Below are positions 40,891-50,019 of a stretch of 64,000 nucleotides of DNA, one piece after another; within the stretch, counting starts at the first letter, position 1; each line of letters begins with the position of its first letter. This stretch comes from Streptomyces sp. NRRL F-6676. Lineage in GTDB: Bacteria > Actinomycetota > Actinomycetes > Streptomycetales > Streptomycetaceae. The stretch is from the NCBI RefSeq assembly GCF_000725625.1, contig NZ_JOHS01000007.1, positions 1 to 64,000 on the forward strand. The letters run 5' to 3'. The notes below the pieces were generated by a model, which was given only the letters and a program-made list of their open reading frames with translations, made no database searches and was not told the origin of the DNA. Position numbers and translations under genes: made by a program.

Positions 40891-41514
40891 ATGAGCAGCA
40901 TCACCTTCATCGGTGCGGGGAACATGGCCCGCACGATCGGCGCGCTCGCGGTAGCGGGCGGCAACACCGTCGAGATCATGGCACGCGATCGGTCCAAGGC
41001 CGAGGGTCTGGCCAAGACTCTGGGCGGCAGTACGACGACGGGTGAGTGGGGCGCCGTCCCGGCCGGGGACATCGTCATCACGGCTCTGCTGTACGACGGG
41101 GTCGTTCCGACCGTCGCCCAGTACGGGGACGCCCTCAGGGGCAAGACCATCGTCGATATCAGCAACCCGTTCAACACCACGGGCGACGGCCTGGCCCACA
41201 GCGAGGAGACCTCGATCGCGCAGGAAGTCGCCAAGGTGGCCCCGGCCGACGCCAATGTGTTCAAGGCCTTCAACACCATCTTCCGTGGCGTTCTGGAGAA
41301 CGGCCGGCCCGACGTGTTCTTCGCCGGTGACGACCCGCAGGCCAAGGCGGACGTCGCGGCATTCATCGAGAGCCTCGGACTGCGCCCGCTGGACGTCGGC
41401 GGCCTGAAGATGGCGCACTGGCTCGAAGGAGCGGGCGTGCTCACGGTAGGCCTCGCCGGCAACGGGATCGGCCACGGGAACTTCGCCCTGGGCGTCAACG
41501 AGTTCACGGGCTGA
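40891..41514 (+). CDS. NADPH:F420 oxidoreductase-like Rossmann protein
   Basis: A 207-residue paralogue of the gene at 35981. SSITFIGAGNMARTIGALAV binds the dinucleotide; IMARDRSKAEGLAKTLGG, KTIVDISNPFNTTGDGLAHS, NVFKAFNTIFRGVLENGRPD and FFAGDDPQAKADVAAFIESL follow the family. Residues LRPLDVGGLKMAHWLEGAG are nearly repeated in the broken gene at 42678, so the two are recent duplicates. It probably belongs to the LysR-controlled run with the SDR gene. Confidence 0.85.
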   Translation: MSSITFIGAGNMARTIGALAVAGGNTVEIMARDRSKAEGLAKTLGGSTTTGEWGAVPAGDIVITALLYDGVVPTVAQYGDALRGKTIVDISNPFNTTGDGLAHSEETSIAQEVAKVAPADANVFKAFNTIFRGVLENGRPDVFFAGDDPQAKADVAAFIESLGLRPLDVGGLKMAHWLEGAGVLTVGLAGNGIGHGNFALGVNEFTG

Positions 41515-41592
41515 CCCTCCGGGGCTGACCAAACAGCGGGCAAATAGGCCGCCGTGCGGCTCCGGCTGATTGACGGAACCACCGACTCGTCG

Positions 41593-41641
41593 ATGCCAGA
41601 TGTCAGATGCCAGATGCCAGATGCCAGATGCCAGATGCCAA
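41593..41641. repeat. ATGCCAG heptanucleotide tandem array (7 units)
   Basis: Seven seven-base units, five of them perfect ATGCCAG, one ATGTCAG and one ATGCCAA. The array ends 37 bases before the start codon of the LLM gene, and just before its ribosome binding site. Confidence 0.95.
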
Positions 41642-41678
41642 TAGTGGCGAAATAGTTCGCCCGAGGAGGCGCAACGCG

Positions 41679-42586
41679 ATGCGGCTCGGTTTCGTGATTC
41701 CCCTTGTCGGGCCCGCGGTCGGCGACGCCCCCGCCCTGAGCGCCTTCGCACGCGGACTCGAGGATCTCGGCTACGACACCCTGTGGGTCGGCGACCGCCT
41801 GGTCACGCCGGTTGGTCTGGGCAACGGCTATCTGGACCGGGGGCCACAGATGGCCCGCTCCTTCGATCCGATGCTGCTGTTGACCGTCGCTGCGGCGGCG
41901 ACCGACCGGGTGCGCCTGAACACCAGCACGCTCAGCACGTTCTCCTACGAACCACCGCACCTGGCGCGGCAGTTGACCACGCTCGACGTGCTCAGCGGCG
42001 GCCGCCTCGGCGTGGGCGTGGGGGTGGGGGTGGGATGGATGAAGCAGGAGTACGACGTCGCCCGCAGCGCGGACTGGAGCCGGCGCGGCAGGATGCTCGA
42101 TGACATGCTGGCGTTCCTGCGGGCGTGGTGGACGACCAGTCCCGTGTCCTGGACAGCGAGTTCTTCACCATGCCACCGGTCCACGCCGACCTCCGTCCGG
42201 TCCAGGCGGGCGGGCCGCCCATCTGGATCGGTGGTGCCAGTGAGGCCGCGATGCGCCGGGTCGGCCGCAGCGGGGTCGGCTGGCTCGGGGTCGAAGGGCC
42301 GGCGCCCGCCGCGTCGGTCAGTAGTCAGGACGAGGGCACAGGCCGCCTGTGGTCGATCGCGCGTGAAGCGGCGGAGGAGGCCGGCCGCGATCCCGACGCA
42401 CTCAAGACGGCCATGCGGATCAACCTCGAGCCTGGCACGCCCGCCGACTCGGTCGCGGACCAACTGAAGCGGTACGCCGAATCCGGTGTCGATGAGGCGT
42501 ACTTCGATGCCTTCACGATGTTCGCCGGCCTTGACCAGCTGCTCGACTTCGCCGGCCAGGTGATCGAACGTACCGGCCGGCTGTGA
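41679..42586 (+). pseudogene. LLM-class (F420/flavin) oxidoreductase, frameshifted
   Basis: The ATG at 41679 has GAGGAGG upstream. The first frame gives a luciferase-like TIM barrel: MRLGFVIPLVGPAVGDAPAL, DLGYDTLWVGDRLVTPV and LSTFSYEPPHLARQLTTLDV, then GGRLGVGVGVGVGWMKQEYD, where the Gly-Val run is longer than usual. Near 42152, after LRAWWTTSPVSW, the sense moves one frame and continues DSEFFTMPPVHADLRPVQAG, GPPIWIGGASEAAMRRVGRS and so on to 42586. One inserted base would restore about 302 residues. The family uses reduced F420 or FMN, in keeping with the F420-like neighbours. Confidence 0.75.
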
Positions 42587-42677
42587 CCACCGAAGCGACG
42601 ACGGGCGGAGAAACGACGGGCGGAGAAACGACGGGCGGACAAGCCGTTCGATTCGGACCAGAAAAGAGAGTCTCACC

Positions 42678-43302
42678 ATGAGCAGCATCAGTTTCATCGG
42701 TCTGGGGGGGCATGACCCACGCCATCGCCTCTCGTGCGGTGGCGGGCGGTAGCTCCGTCGAGCTGATCGGCCGCGACGCCGCCAAGGCCAAGGGCCTGGC
42801 CGCCGAGCTCGGCGCCGGGGCCACGGTGGGAGCCTTCGGCGCCGTCCCTGTGGGCGACATCGTTGTCCTCGCCGTGCCCTACAGCAGCGCCGTGCCGGTC
42901 ATCGCCCAGTACGGGGATGCCTTGGCCGGCAAGGTCATCATCGACATCTCCAACACGTTCGACGCCGACGCCACCGGAGTGGTCACTCCCGAGGGCACGT
43001 CCGGTGCGCAGGAGATCGCCAAGGCCGCCCCGGCGGGCGCGCACGTCGTGAAGGCGTTCAACACAGTGTTCGGCCATGTCCTGGTCCAGGAGCGTCCGTT
43101 GGACGTGTTCCTCGCCGGAGATGATGCCCGGGCCAAGGCCGAGGTGTCGGCGTTCATCGCGAGCCTCGGACTGCGTCCCCTCGACGTCGGCGGCCTGGAG
43201 ATGGCCCGCTGGCTGGAAGGGATCGGGCCGCTGCTGATGGGCCTGGCCCAGAACGGCGCGGGGACCTTCGACGTCGCCCTCGGCGTCGACCTCCGCGGCT
43301 GA
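42678..43302 (+). pseudogene. NADPH:F420 oxidoreductase-like protein, broken in a G7 run
   Basis: The ATG at 42678 starts MSSISFIGLGG, which is the family's cofactor loop, but the G7 run at 42704-42710 throws the frame; the next frame then gives MTHAIASRAVAGGSSVELIG and the rest of the protein, including ISNTFDADATGVVTPEG, VVKAFNTVFGHVLVQERPLD and LGLRPLDVGGLEMARWLEG. With six G the gene would be a clean 207-residue paralogue of 40891 (more than half identical by eye). Phase variation, decay or a homopolymer error are all possible. Translation from the internal ATG at 42712 would lack the cofactor loop. Confidence 0.75.
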
Positions 43303-43367
43303 GCACACCCGCGCCCTCACCCCGCACCACCACTTCGCGCACCACATCACTGACAAGGAGCAGTACC

Positions 43368-44309
43368 TTGCGTGTCTTCGTCACTGGCGGGACCGGCCAT
43401 TCCGGTTCGTACATCATCCCCGAACTCATCGCCGCGGGACACGAGGTCACCGGCCTCGCCCGGTCGGACGCGGCCGCCGCGGCACTGTCCGCGCTCGGCG
43501 CGAAGACACGCCGCGGCGACCTCCAGGACCTCGACGGGCTCAAGGAGGCGGCCGCGGACTCCGACGGCGTCGTCCACGTCGCGCACCGGCAGGACCTGCT
43601 TCCGTCCGGCGGGATGGCCGCCGTGGCCGCCGCAGAGCTCCCGGTCGTGCTCGCGTACGGCGAGGCCCTCGCGGGGACCGGTAAGCCGCTGGTCGCGGCG
43701 GGGAGCATCGGCTCGCCCGGGACCGGGACGTACCTGTGCCGGCCGGGTACCGAGGAAGACCCGGCCCTGCCCGTCGGCGACGAGCACAAGGGCACCCTGC
43801 GGGCCCGCAATGTCGTGGAGTCCGCCGTCGTCGGACTCGCCGAGCAGAAGGTACGGTCCTCGGTCGTGCGGATCGCCAACATCATGCACAGCAGGACCGA
43901 TCGTGGCTTTCTCCCCATGCTGATCGCGCTCGCGAAGGACAAGGGCTTCGCCGGCTACCCCGGAGCCGGCGCGAACCGGTGGAACGCCGTGCACGCCCGC
44001 GATGTCGCCTCCCTGTTCCGTCTGGCGCTGGAGAAGGGCCCGGCCGGCAGCTACTGGCACGCGGTCGAGGACGGGGGCATCCCGTTCCGCGAGATCGCCG
44101 AGGCCATCGGCAGCCGCCTGGGCCTGCCCGCCGTGAGCGTTCCCCTGGACGAGCTGATCCTCCCGGCACATTTCGGGTTCCTCACGAACGTCGTCACGCA
44201 GAGCTACCCGACGTCCAACCTCATCACCCGCCGGACCCTCGGCTGGGAGCCGGCTCGGCCCCGCCTCCTCGCCGATCTGGACAACGGCCACTACTTCCCC
44301 GCCGGCTGA
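43368..44309 (+). CDS. NAD-dependent epimerase/atypical SDR
   Basis: A 313-residue extended SDR. The TTG at 43368 is preceded by AAGGAG at seven bases and gives RVFVTGGTGHSGSYIIPELI. GLARSDAAAAALSALGAKTR, HVAHRQDLLPSGGMAAVAAA and VRSSVVRIANIMHSRTDRGF follow; the last replaces the usual YxxxK region, as in atypical family members that act on small phenolic or sugar-free substrates. AVHARDVASLFRLALEKGPA and GSYWHAVEDGGIPFREIAEA are the substrate-side blocks. It sits in the run of F420-like genes. Confidence 0.85.
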   Translation: MRVFVTGGTGHSGSYIIPELIAAGHEVTGLARSDAAAAALSALGAKTRRGDLQDLDGLKEAAADSDGVVHVAHRQDLLPSGGMAAVAAAELPVVLAYGEALAGTGKPLVAAGSIGSPGTGTYLCRPGTEEDPALPVGDEHKGTLRARNVVESAVVGLAEQKVRSSVVRIANIMHSRTDRGFLPMLIALAKDKGFAGYPGAGANRWNAVHARDVASLFRLALEKGPAGSYWHAVEDGGIPFREIAEAIGSRLGLPAVSVPLDELILPAHFGFLTNVVTQSYPTSNLITRRTLGWEPARPRLLADLDNGHYFPAG

Positions 44310-44414
44310 CAACAAGGGGCCCGGGTCGCGACGAGTCCGCCGCATGGCAAGAACGAGGCTCTTACGACGAGGGTCGTACAAGGACCAAGGCTCTTCTGGA
44401 AGGACGCCCAGAAC

Positions 44415-45083
44415 ATGACGACTGTGGGATTCATCGGAAGCGGATCCGTCGGCAGCACCCTCGCGCGGCTCGCCGTCGATGCCGGACATCAGGTCGTGCT
44501 CAGCAACTCGCGCGGTCCCGGGACGCTCGCGGACACGGTCGCGAGACTGGGTCCGCGGGCCTCCGCGGCGACGAGCGAGGAAGCCGCGACGGCCGGTGAC
44601 ATCGTCGTCGTCACGGTGCCGGTCACGGCCTTCCCCGACCTTCCCGCCGAGCCACTGGCGGGAAAGACGGTCATCGACACGTGCAACTACGGCCCCGAGC
44701 GTGACGGGCACATCCTCGAGCTCGACAATGGGTCGCTCACCTCGAGCGAACTGCTGCTGCGCCACGTCCCGGACGCCGGACTCGTGAAGGCGTTCAACAC
44801 CATCTACTTCAAGCACCTGCTGTCACTCGCCCGCCCGGCGGGGGCGGCCGACCGGTCGTACCTGCCGATCGCCGCGGACTCGGCGCCGGCGAAGGCGGCG
44901 GTCACCGACTTCATCGGCTCCATCGGGTACGGCGTGGTGGACGCGGGACCGCTGGCCGACAGCTGGCGGCAGGCGACGGGTACACCGGTGTGGGGCAGCC
45001 CTTATGGGCCGTACTCGAACGAGAAGGGGCGGCCCGCCGGCGACGACGTCATCCGCGCGGCACTGGCCGCCGCCACGCGGTGA
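44415..45083 (+). CDS. NADPH:F420 oxidoreductase-like Rossmann protein
   Basis: A 222-residue member of the same family as the genes at 35981, 40891 and 42678, but more distant. TTVGFIGSGSVGSTLARLAV forms the loop, VVLSNSRGPGTLADTVARLG binds the NADP phosphate, and KTVIDTCNYGPERDGHILEL, DAGLVKAFNTIYFKHLLSLA and FIGSIGYGVVDAGPLADSWR follow. The C-terminal extension PVWGSPYGPYSNEKGRP is specific to this branch. It lies between the epimerase and the epoxide hydrolase genes. Confidence 0.85.
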   Translation: MTTVGFIGSGSVGSTLARLAVDAGHQVVLSNSRGPGTLADTVARLGPRASAATSEEAATAGDIVVVTVPVTAFPDLPAEPLAGKTVIDTCNYGPERDGHILELDNGSLTSSELLLRHVPDAGLVKAFNTIYFKHLLSLARPAGAADRSYLPIAADSAPAKAAVTDFIGSIGYGVVDAGPLADSWRQATGTPVWGSPYGPYSNEKGRPAGDDVIRAALAAATR

Positions 45084-45178
45084 CCGCAGGTCGGCCCGGG
45101 CCGGCGACGGCGTCGACCAGGTCCAGGCGCTGTCGCACGACCAGAACGTGAACACGTGAGCACGACCAGGAGAGGCAC

Positions 45179-46312
45179 ATGACCGACCACCCGCCGCTGA
45201 TCGCTGTGACCGATGCCGAACTCGAAGACCTGCGCGCGCGGCTGCGCGCCACCCGGTGGCCCACCCGGTGGCCCGTCGATGGCTGGGAAGCGGGCGCCGA
45301 CACCACTGAGGTGCGCCGCCTGGCGGAGTACTGGGCCACAGGCTATGACTGGCGCGCCCACGAGGCGCGGATCAACGCCCTGCCGCATCACACGGCCGTC
45401 ATCGGCGGCACGCCCGTCCATTACCTCCGCTTCGACGGCGAGCGACCGGGCGCCCTGCCGATCGTGCTGACCCACGGCTGGCCCAGCACCTTCCTGGAGC
45501 TCACCGACCTCGCCCGGCGTCTCGCGGAGCCGTCGAAGCACGGCGGCGACGCGTCCGACGCGTTCACGGTCGTCGTCCCCTCGCTGCCCGGTTACGCGTT
45601 CTCGCCGCAACGCCCGGACCTGCCGCCGACGCTCCAGACCCACCAGATCTGGCACCGGCTCATGCGGGACGAGCTCGGCTTCGACCGGTACGCCGCCCAC
45701 GGCGGGGACCTGGGCGCGGGGATCACCTCGCGTCTGGGCGAGGCCTACCCGGATTCGCTGGCCGGCATCCACCTGCTCGCCGTCGCCGCACCCCAGGAGT
45801 ACGACGCCGCCGGCCTCACCCCGGACGAACAGGCCTACCTCGACCAGGTCGCCGACTGGAGCGCGAAGGAAGGCGGTTACCAGCACCAGCAGAACACCCG
45901 GCCCCTCACCCTGGCCCACGCGCTGTCCGACTCTCCGACCGGCCTGCTGGCCTGGATCGTGGAGAAGTACCGCGCCTGGAGCGACTCGGGCGGCGACCTG
46001 TCGTCCCGGTTCACCGACGACTTCGTCCTCACCCAGGCGTCCCTGTACTGGTTCACCGGCACGATCTCAACATCGTTCCGGCCGTACTACGAGTACGCCC
46101 GCGGCCTGACCCCGCGCGTCGAGAGGGTCGAAGTGCCCACCGCCGTCGTCGTCTTCCCCGCTGACCTCACCCGGCCCCCGCGCTCCTGGGCCGAACGCAC
46201 CTACCACATCACCCGGTACACGTCGATGCCGCGCGGCGGACACTTCGCCGCCCACGAAGAGCCCGAACTGCTCGCCGACGACATCACCGAGTTCTTCCGC
46301 CAACTGCGCTGA
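45179..46312 (+). CDS. Epoxide hydrolase
   Basis: A 377-residue alpha/beta hydrolase with the N-terminal EHN extension (LRARLRATRWPTRWPVDGWE, where the RWPT element is duplicated). The oxyanion motif HGWPSTFLELT lies near residue 98. The nucleophile Asp is in AAHGGDLGAGITSRLGEAYP near 177, the lid tyrosines near YRAWSDSGGDLSSRFTDDFV and SLYWFTGTISTSFRPYYEYA, and the catalytic His in RGGHFAAHEEPELLADDI near 358. It would open epoxides to diols, fitting a detoxifying or biosynthetic role beside the redox enzymes. A hairpin follows. Confidence 0.9.
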   Translation: MTDHPPLIAVTDAELEDLRARLRATRWPTRWPVDGWEAGADTTEVRRLAEYWATGYDWRAHEARINALPHHTAVIGGTPVHYLRFDGERPGALPIVLTHGWPSTFLELTDLARRLAEPSKHGGDASDAFTVVVPSLPGYAFSPQRPDLPPTLQTHQIWHRLMRDELGFDRYAAHGGDLGAGITSRLGEAYPDSLAGIHLLAVAAPQEYDAAGLTPDEQAYLDQVADWSAKEGGYQHQQNTRPLTLAHALSDSPTGLLAWIVEKYRAWSDSGGDLSSRFTDDFVLTQASLYWFTGTISTSFRPYYEYARGLTPRVERVEVPTAVVVFPADLTRPPRSWAERTYHITRYTSMPRGGHFAAHEEPELLADDITEFFRQLR

Positions 46313-46322
46313 GACCGACCCG

Positions 46323-46370
46323 GCAGCGGTCCACGACCGGGGGCCACCCCTCAGGTCACTGGACCGCTGC
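46323..46370 (+). terminator. Hairpin after the epoxide hydrolase
   Basis: GCAGCGGTCCA (46323-46333) and TGGACCGCTGC (46360-46370) form a perfect 11-base-pair stem. The 26-base loop has its own GACC/GGTC pairing. It begins 11 bases after the stop. Confidence 0.65.
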
Positions 46371-46669
46371 GGCAGGCGTGGACCACCGCCCGCACACGCC
46401 TCTCCACGTTCCTGGCGTGCGCGTTTGTGATGGTCGCCACCGACAGCCTCGCCATCGGCGTCGTCGTCGGCTCCGTCACCGCCATGGTCATCTTCGCCAA
46501 GCGCGTCGCCCACCTCGCCCACGTGCACCGCGTCCTGGACCCCGACGGCACCACGGTCGTCCACCCAGCCCCAGCCCACCGCCTGGCAGGCCCGCTCCGT
46601 CTCCTCGAACAACTCGGCGGCCGGTCGGCGGCCCCGGGACACCACGGCTGCGCTCGTACGATGGAGTGA
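46371..46669 (+). pseudogene. SulP-type transporter fragment
   Basis: The frame ending at 46669 reads TARTRLSTFLACAFVMVATD, SLAIGVVVGSVTAMVIFAKR and VAHLAHVHRVLDPDGTTVVH. This is the last helices of a SulP anion transporter and the start of its STAS domain. No upstream part exists, because a hairpin precedes it directly, and the STAS domain is cut after some 20 residues. It is a leftover of a larger gene. Confidence 0.5.
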
Positions 46670-47739
46670 TGCATGAGGCTCGCGCCACGTCCCGCCCCGA
46701 CACCTCCGTCGCTCGGCGCACCGGGACGCCTCGTCTTCCCCCGGGGCCGACCGCGCACGTGGCCGCATTCCGGTTGCTGCGGGCCGGGCTGGCGGGTGCC
46801 GGTCCCGACCGGGGCGGGGCGGGGTTGGAGAGGCAGGTGCCGGACGGTGAGGACGTCCGGGTGCCGACCGAGTTCCTCAGCAGGCTGTGGCGGCAGCGGC
46901 TGGTCGCGGCCGACGATCCCTGTCTCGGGGTGAAGGCCGCCGGTCAGTGGCGCTTCGGGCGGCTGAGGCTGATGGACTACCTGGTCGCGAACGCGCCCAC
47001 GCTCGAAGAGGCGTTCGCGTGGACGGAGCGGTACTCGGCCCTCCTGAACACCGCCCCCAACGAGATCCGGCTGACCGGCGGCGCGGGCGGCCCGGGGACC
47101 GTCACCTATCAGATCCGGTCGGGTGATCTCGAGGTCGATGCCATGGCCAGCCAGTACGCGCTGGCGGCGGTGCTGTTCCGGGCGCGGTACGTGGCCGGAC
47201 GGGAGATCCGGCCGCTGCACGTCGGACTGGCCTCCAACGCCCCCGCGCGCCATCGGGAGTTGGCGGACCGCTTCGGGGCGCGGCGGCTCGACTTCGGTGT
47301 CGGGACCACCGCCATGACGTTCGCGTCCGACGACCTGTCGCTGCCGCTGCCGGACGCCGATGTCCGGCTGGGGGAGGTTCTACGGCGTCACGCGGCCGAC
47401 GTGATCGCGGCGCAGGCGGCGTCCGGGTCCGTCCCGGCGCCGCCCTCTCCCTGGGCGGACAGGCTCCGGCAGGTCATCGCCGCCCAGCTGGCCGGCGGTG
47501 GCCTGTCGTTGCCGGGCGTGGCCAGGGCGCTGGCGCTGAGCCCGCGGAGTTTGCAGCGCCGTCTGGCGGAGGAGGGCACCACCTGGCGGGACCTCGTCGA
47601 CCGTGTGCGCCGCGACCGTGCCGCCGCGCTGCTGGCCGAGGGGCTGAGCCGGAAGGCGGTCGCGGCACGGCTCGGCTTCGCCGACGCCCGTGCCCTGCGC
47701 GGCGCACTCCACCGCTGGGGCATGAGCCCCGTCCCGTGA
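46669..47739 (+). CDS. AraC-family transcriptional regulator
   Basis: A 356-residue regulator from the ATG at 46669. The large N-terminal part (AAFRLLRAGLAGAGPDRGGA, FLSRLWRQRLVAADDPCLGV, LRLMDYLVANAPTLEEAFAW) is the arabinose-binding-type domain found in ArgR/OruR-like AraC regulators. The C-terminal double helix-turn-helix contains GGGLSLPGVARALALSPRSL, QRRLAEEGTTWRDLVDRVRR and GLSRKAVAARLGFADARALR. The hydrolase gene follows at once, so it is a likely target. The SulP fragment overlaps its first base. Confidence 0.9.
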   Translation: MHEARATSRPDTSVARRTGTPRLPPGPTAHVAAFRLLRAGLAGAGPDRGGAGLERQVPDGEDVRVPTEFLSRLWRQRLVAADDPCLGVKAAGQWRFGRLRLMDYLVANAPTLEEAFAWTERYSALLNTAPNEIRLTGGAGGPGTVTYQIRSGDLEVDAMASQYALAAVLFRARYVAGREIRPLHVGLASNAPARHRELADRFGARRLDFGVGTTAMTFASDDLSLPLPDADVRLGEVLRRHAADVIAAQAASGSVPAPPSPWADRLRQVIAAQLAGGGLSLPGVARALALSPRSLQRRLAEEGTTWRDLVDRVRRDRAAALLAEGLSRKAVAARLGFADARALRGALHRWGMSPVP

Positions 47740-47867
47740 GCGACGTTCCCCCCAGGGACGAGTTGGCGCGGCAGAGCCGCCCCCTGGCGTGCCAGAGCCT
47801 CCGTCCCGGCAGCCCCGGCCCGCGAGGATCACCCACAGGGGGATCACCGCGCACGAAAGGCATGCAG

Positions 47868-49055
47868 ATGATGACTGGCGACCAGGAGATCACCGGCCGG
47901 TTCCCGGTGGGGTACTACCCGCTGCACCCGAACGTCTCGCTCAACTTCCAGCTCAACCGGTTCCACGGCTGGGCGAACGAGGAACTGATGCTGGAGGAGA
48001 TGCGGACGGCGGCGCCCCGCATCGCCGACTACGCCGACTGGACGCGCGAGATGCTCGCACTCAGCGACACGGCGCTGTCCGCCGGCCGTCATCTGCCCGC
48101 CGCCTACTACGCCCGCGCGGCGCAGTTCTTCCTCCGCCCGGACGACCCCCGGCACGCCCCGGCCCGGCAGCGGTTCCTGGACAACGCCGAGGCCGGCAAC
48201 GGCGTCACCGCCGCCGACCGTCACCAGGTCCCGTACCAGGCGACGCAGCTCACGGCCTACCGCTTCACCCCCACCCGGCCGCGCGGCACGATCGTCGTGT
48301 TCGGCGGCTACGACAGCTACATCGCCGAATGGCTGCCCGCGGCGCTCGCCCTGCGCGACGCCGGGCTGGACACCGTCGTCTTCGACGGGCCCGGCCAGGG
48401 CACCGTCCTCGACGCGGGCACACCGATGACCCCGGACTGGCACCTGCCGGTGGCCGCCGTCCTGGACCACTTCGGCCTGTCCGACGTCACCCTGGCGGGC
48501 TTCTCCCTCGGCGGCTGCCTGGTCGTGCGGGCCGCCGCGCACGAGCCCCGCGTCAGCCGGGTCATCGCCTGGGACATCCTCCCCGACCTCCTCGAAGCCT
48601 CGGCCAAGCTCTTCGAGGCCCTGGGCCTCGGCGCGATCACCACGGACTTCGACCAGCTCCCCGCACCGGTATTCGACGCGGCCGTCGAGGAGGCCTGCCG
48701 CACCGACCTGCTGGCGGACTGGTTCCTCGAACAGGGCAAGCGCGTCATGGGCGCCGGCACACCGGCCGAGGTGTTCAACGCCTGGCGCGCCTACCGCACC
48801 GACGACGTCTCGCACCTGGTCACCCAGGACGTCCTGCTGCTGGCCGGCGCCGCCGACCACTACGTCCCCCTGCACATGCTCGGCGACCAGATCCTGACCC
48901 TGCCCGCCGCACGATCGCTCAGCGCCCGCGTCTTCACCGAAGCGGAACACGCCCACAACCACTGCCAGATCGGCAACCAGGGCCTCGCCCTCCAGGTCAT
49001 CCTCGACTGGCTGGACCAGGTCGGCGGCCGGACCGCCCACCCCGCCGCCCAGTAG
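47868..49055 (+). CDS. Alpha/beta hydrolase (FrsA/2,6-dihydropseudooxynicotine-hydrolase-like)
   Basis: A 395-residue enzyme; of three nearby ATGs the one at 47868 lies seven bases after GAAAGG. An N-terminal helical cap (FHGWANEELMLEEMRTAAPR, RHLPAAYYARAAQFFLRPDD) precedes the hydrolase core: TIVVFGGYDSYIAEWLPAAL, VVFDGPGQGTVLDAGTPMTP, nucleophile Ser in LAGFSLGGCLVVRAAAHEP (about 212), Asp in LLLAGAADHYVPLHML and His in EAEHAHNHCQIG. The cap-plus-core layout is that of FrsA-like C-C or ester hydrolases of streptomycetes. It is probably controlled by the AraC gene in front. Confidence 0.85.
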   Translation: MMTGDQEITGRFPVGYYPLHPNVSLNFQLNRFHGWANEELMLEEMRTAAPRIADYADWTREMLALSDTALSAGRHLPAAYYARAAQFFLRPDDPRHAPARQRFLDNAEAGNGVTAADRHQVPYQATQLTAYRFTPTRPRGTIVVFGGYDSYIAEWLPAALALRDAGLDTVVFDGPGQGTVLDAGTPMTPDWHLPVAAVLDHFGLSDVTLAGFSLGGCLVVRAAAHEPRVSRVIAWDILPDLLEASAKLFEALGLGAITTDFDQLPAPVFDAAVEEACRTDLLADWFLEQGKRVMGAGTPAEVFNAWRAYRTDDVSHLVTQDVLLLAGAADHYVPLHMLGDQILTLPAARSLSARVFTEAEHAHNHCQIGNQGLALQVILDWLDQVGGRTAHPAAQ

Positions 49056-49152
49056 CCCCCCGGCCGGCCCGCGCCGGTCGGTACGGACCAGCAAGGTGCG
49101 GACCGGTGAGGTGCGGACCGGGGCCGTCACGGCAGAGGGGTGCAGGGCGGCG

Positions 49153-49845
49153 TCACCACGGAAGGTTGCCGGAGCGGTCGATGAACTGTCCCGTCGGTCC
49201 GTCCGGACCGATCGTCGCGAGGGTCACGATGGACTCGGCGCCCTCGGCGACGCTGTGTCCGAGGCCGCCGGTGAAGTCGGTCGCGGTCTGCCCGGGGTCC
49301 GCGGCGTTGATCTTCACGTCCTTCAACTCCCTGGCGTACTGCGTCGTGAGCATCGTGACCGCGGCCTTCGAGGCGGAGTAGAGGGGCAGGGCGTACCGCG
49401 ACTCGACCCGCGCCGGGTCCTGGGTCATGCCGAAGGAGCCCATCCCGCTGGAGACGTTGACGATGACGGGGTTGGACGACGTGCGCAGCAGCGGGAGGAA
49501 GGCGTGGGTGACGCGCACGAGTCCGACGACGTTGACGTCGAGCACGGCGCTGATGTCGGCGGCGGTGTAGTCCTCGACGGGGCCGACCGTGCCGAGGACA
49601 CCGGCGTTGTTGACCAGGACGTCGAGCGTTCCCTCGTGCGCGGCGACGTCCTCGGCCGCCGCCCGGACCGAGGCGTCGTCGGTCACGTCGATCCGCACGA
49701 ACCGGGCGCCGAGCGACTCGGCGGCGGCCCGGCCGCGCTCGGGGTCGCGGGCGCCGAGGAGGACGGTGTGTCCCGCCTCGACGAGGCGACGGGCGGTTTC
49801 GTAACCGAGGGACTTGTTGGCCCCGGTGATGAGGGTGGTGGTCAT
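49153..49845 (-). CDS. SDR-family oxidoreductase
   Basis: A 230-residue enzyme starting at the ATG at 49845 with AGGAGGAG upstream. TTTLITGANKSLGYETARRL has a Lys in the TGxxxGLG loop, as in carbonyl-reductase-like members. LLGARDPERGRAAAESLGAR points to NADPH. NNAG is present, the catalytic Ser is in VNVSSGMGSF, and Tyr-x3-Lys in YSASKAAVTML. The end GQTATDFTGGLGHSVAEGAE, then GPTGQFIDRSGNLPW is typical of the branch that reduces aldehydes and quinones. The XRE gene on the same strand lies 170 bases upstream of it. Confidence 0.9.
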   Translation of the reverse strand: MTTTLITGANKSLGYETARRLVEAGHTVLLGARDPERGRAAAESLGARFVRIDVTDDASVRAAAEDVAAHEGTLDVLVNNAGVLGTVGPVEDYTAADISAVLDVNVVGLVRVTHAFLPLLRTSSNPVIVNVSSGMGSFGMTQDPARVESRYALPLYSASKAAVTMLTTQYARELKDVKINAADPGQTATDFTGGLGHSVAEGAESIVTLATIGPDGPTGQFIDRSGNLPW

Positions 49846-50019
49846 GCGGGCTCCTCCTGGTCCGGACAGCACGGTCGTGCGCTGTTCACGCACTTCATGC
49901 TGGGCGCGGAGGAGCGTCGGCGGGAGCTACGGGTCTTGCTGGTACGGCGCGTACCACCCAGCGGCATGGTCCGGTCCACCGGATGCGGCAGCGGACGGGC
50001 GCTCAGCGCCGAGGAGCAC

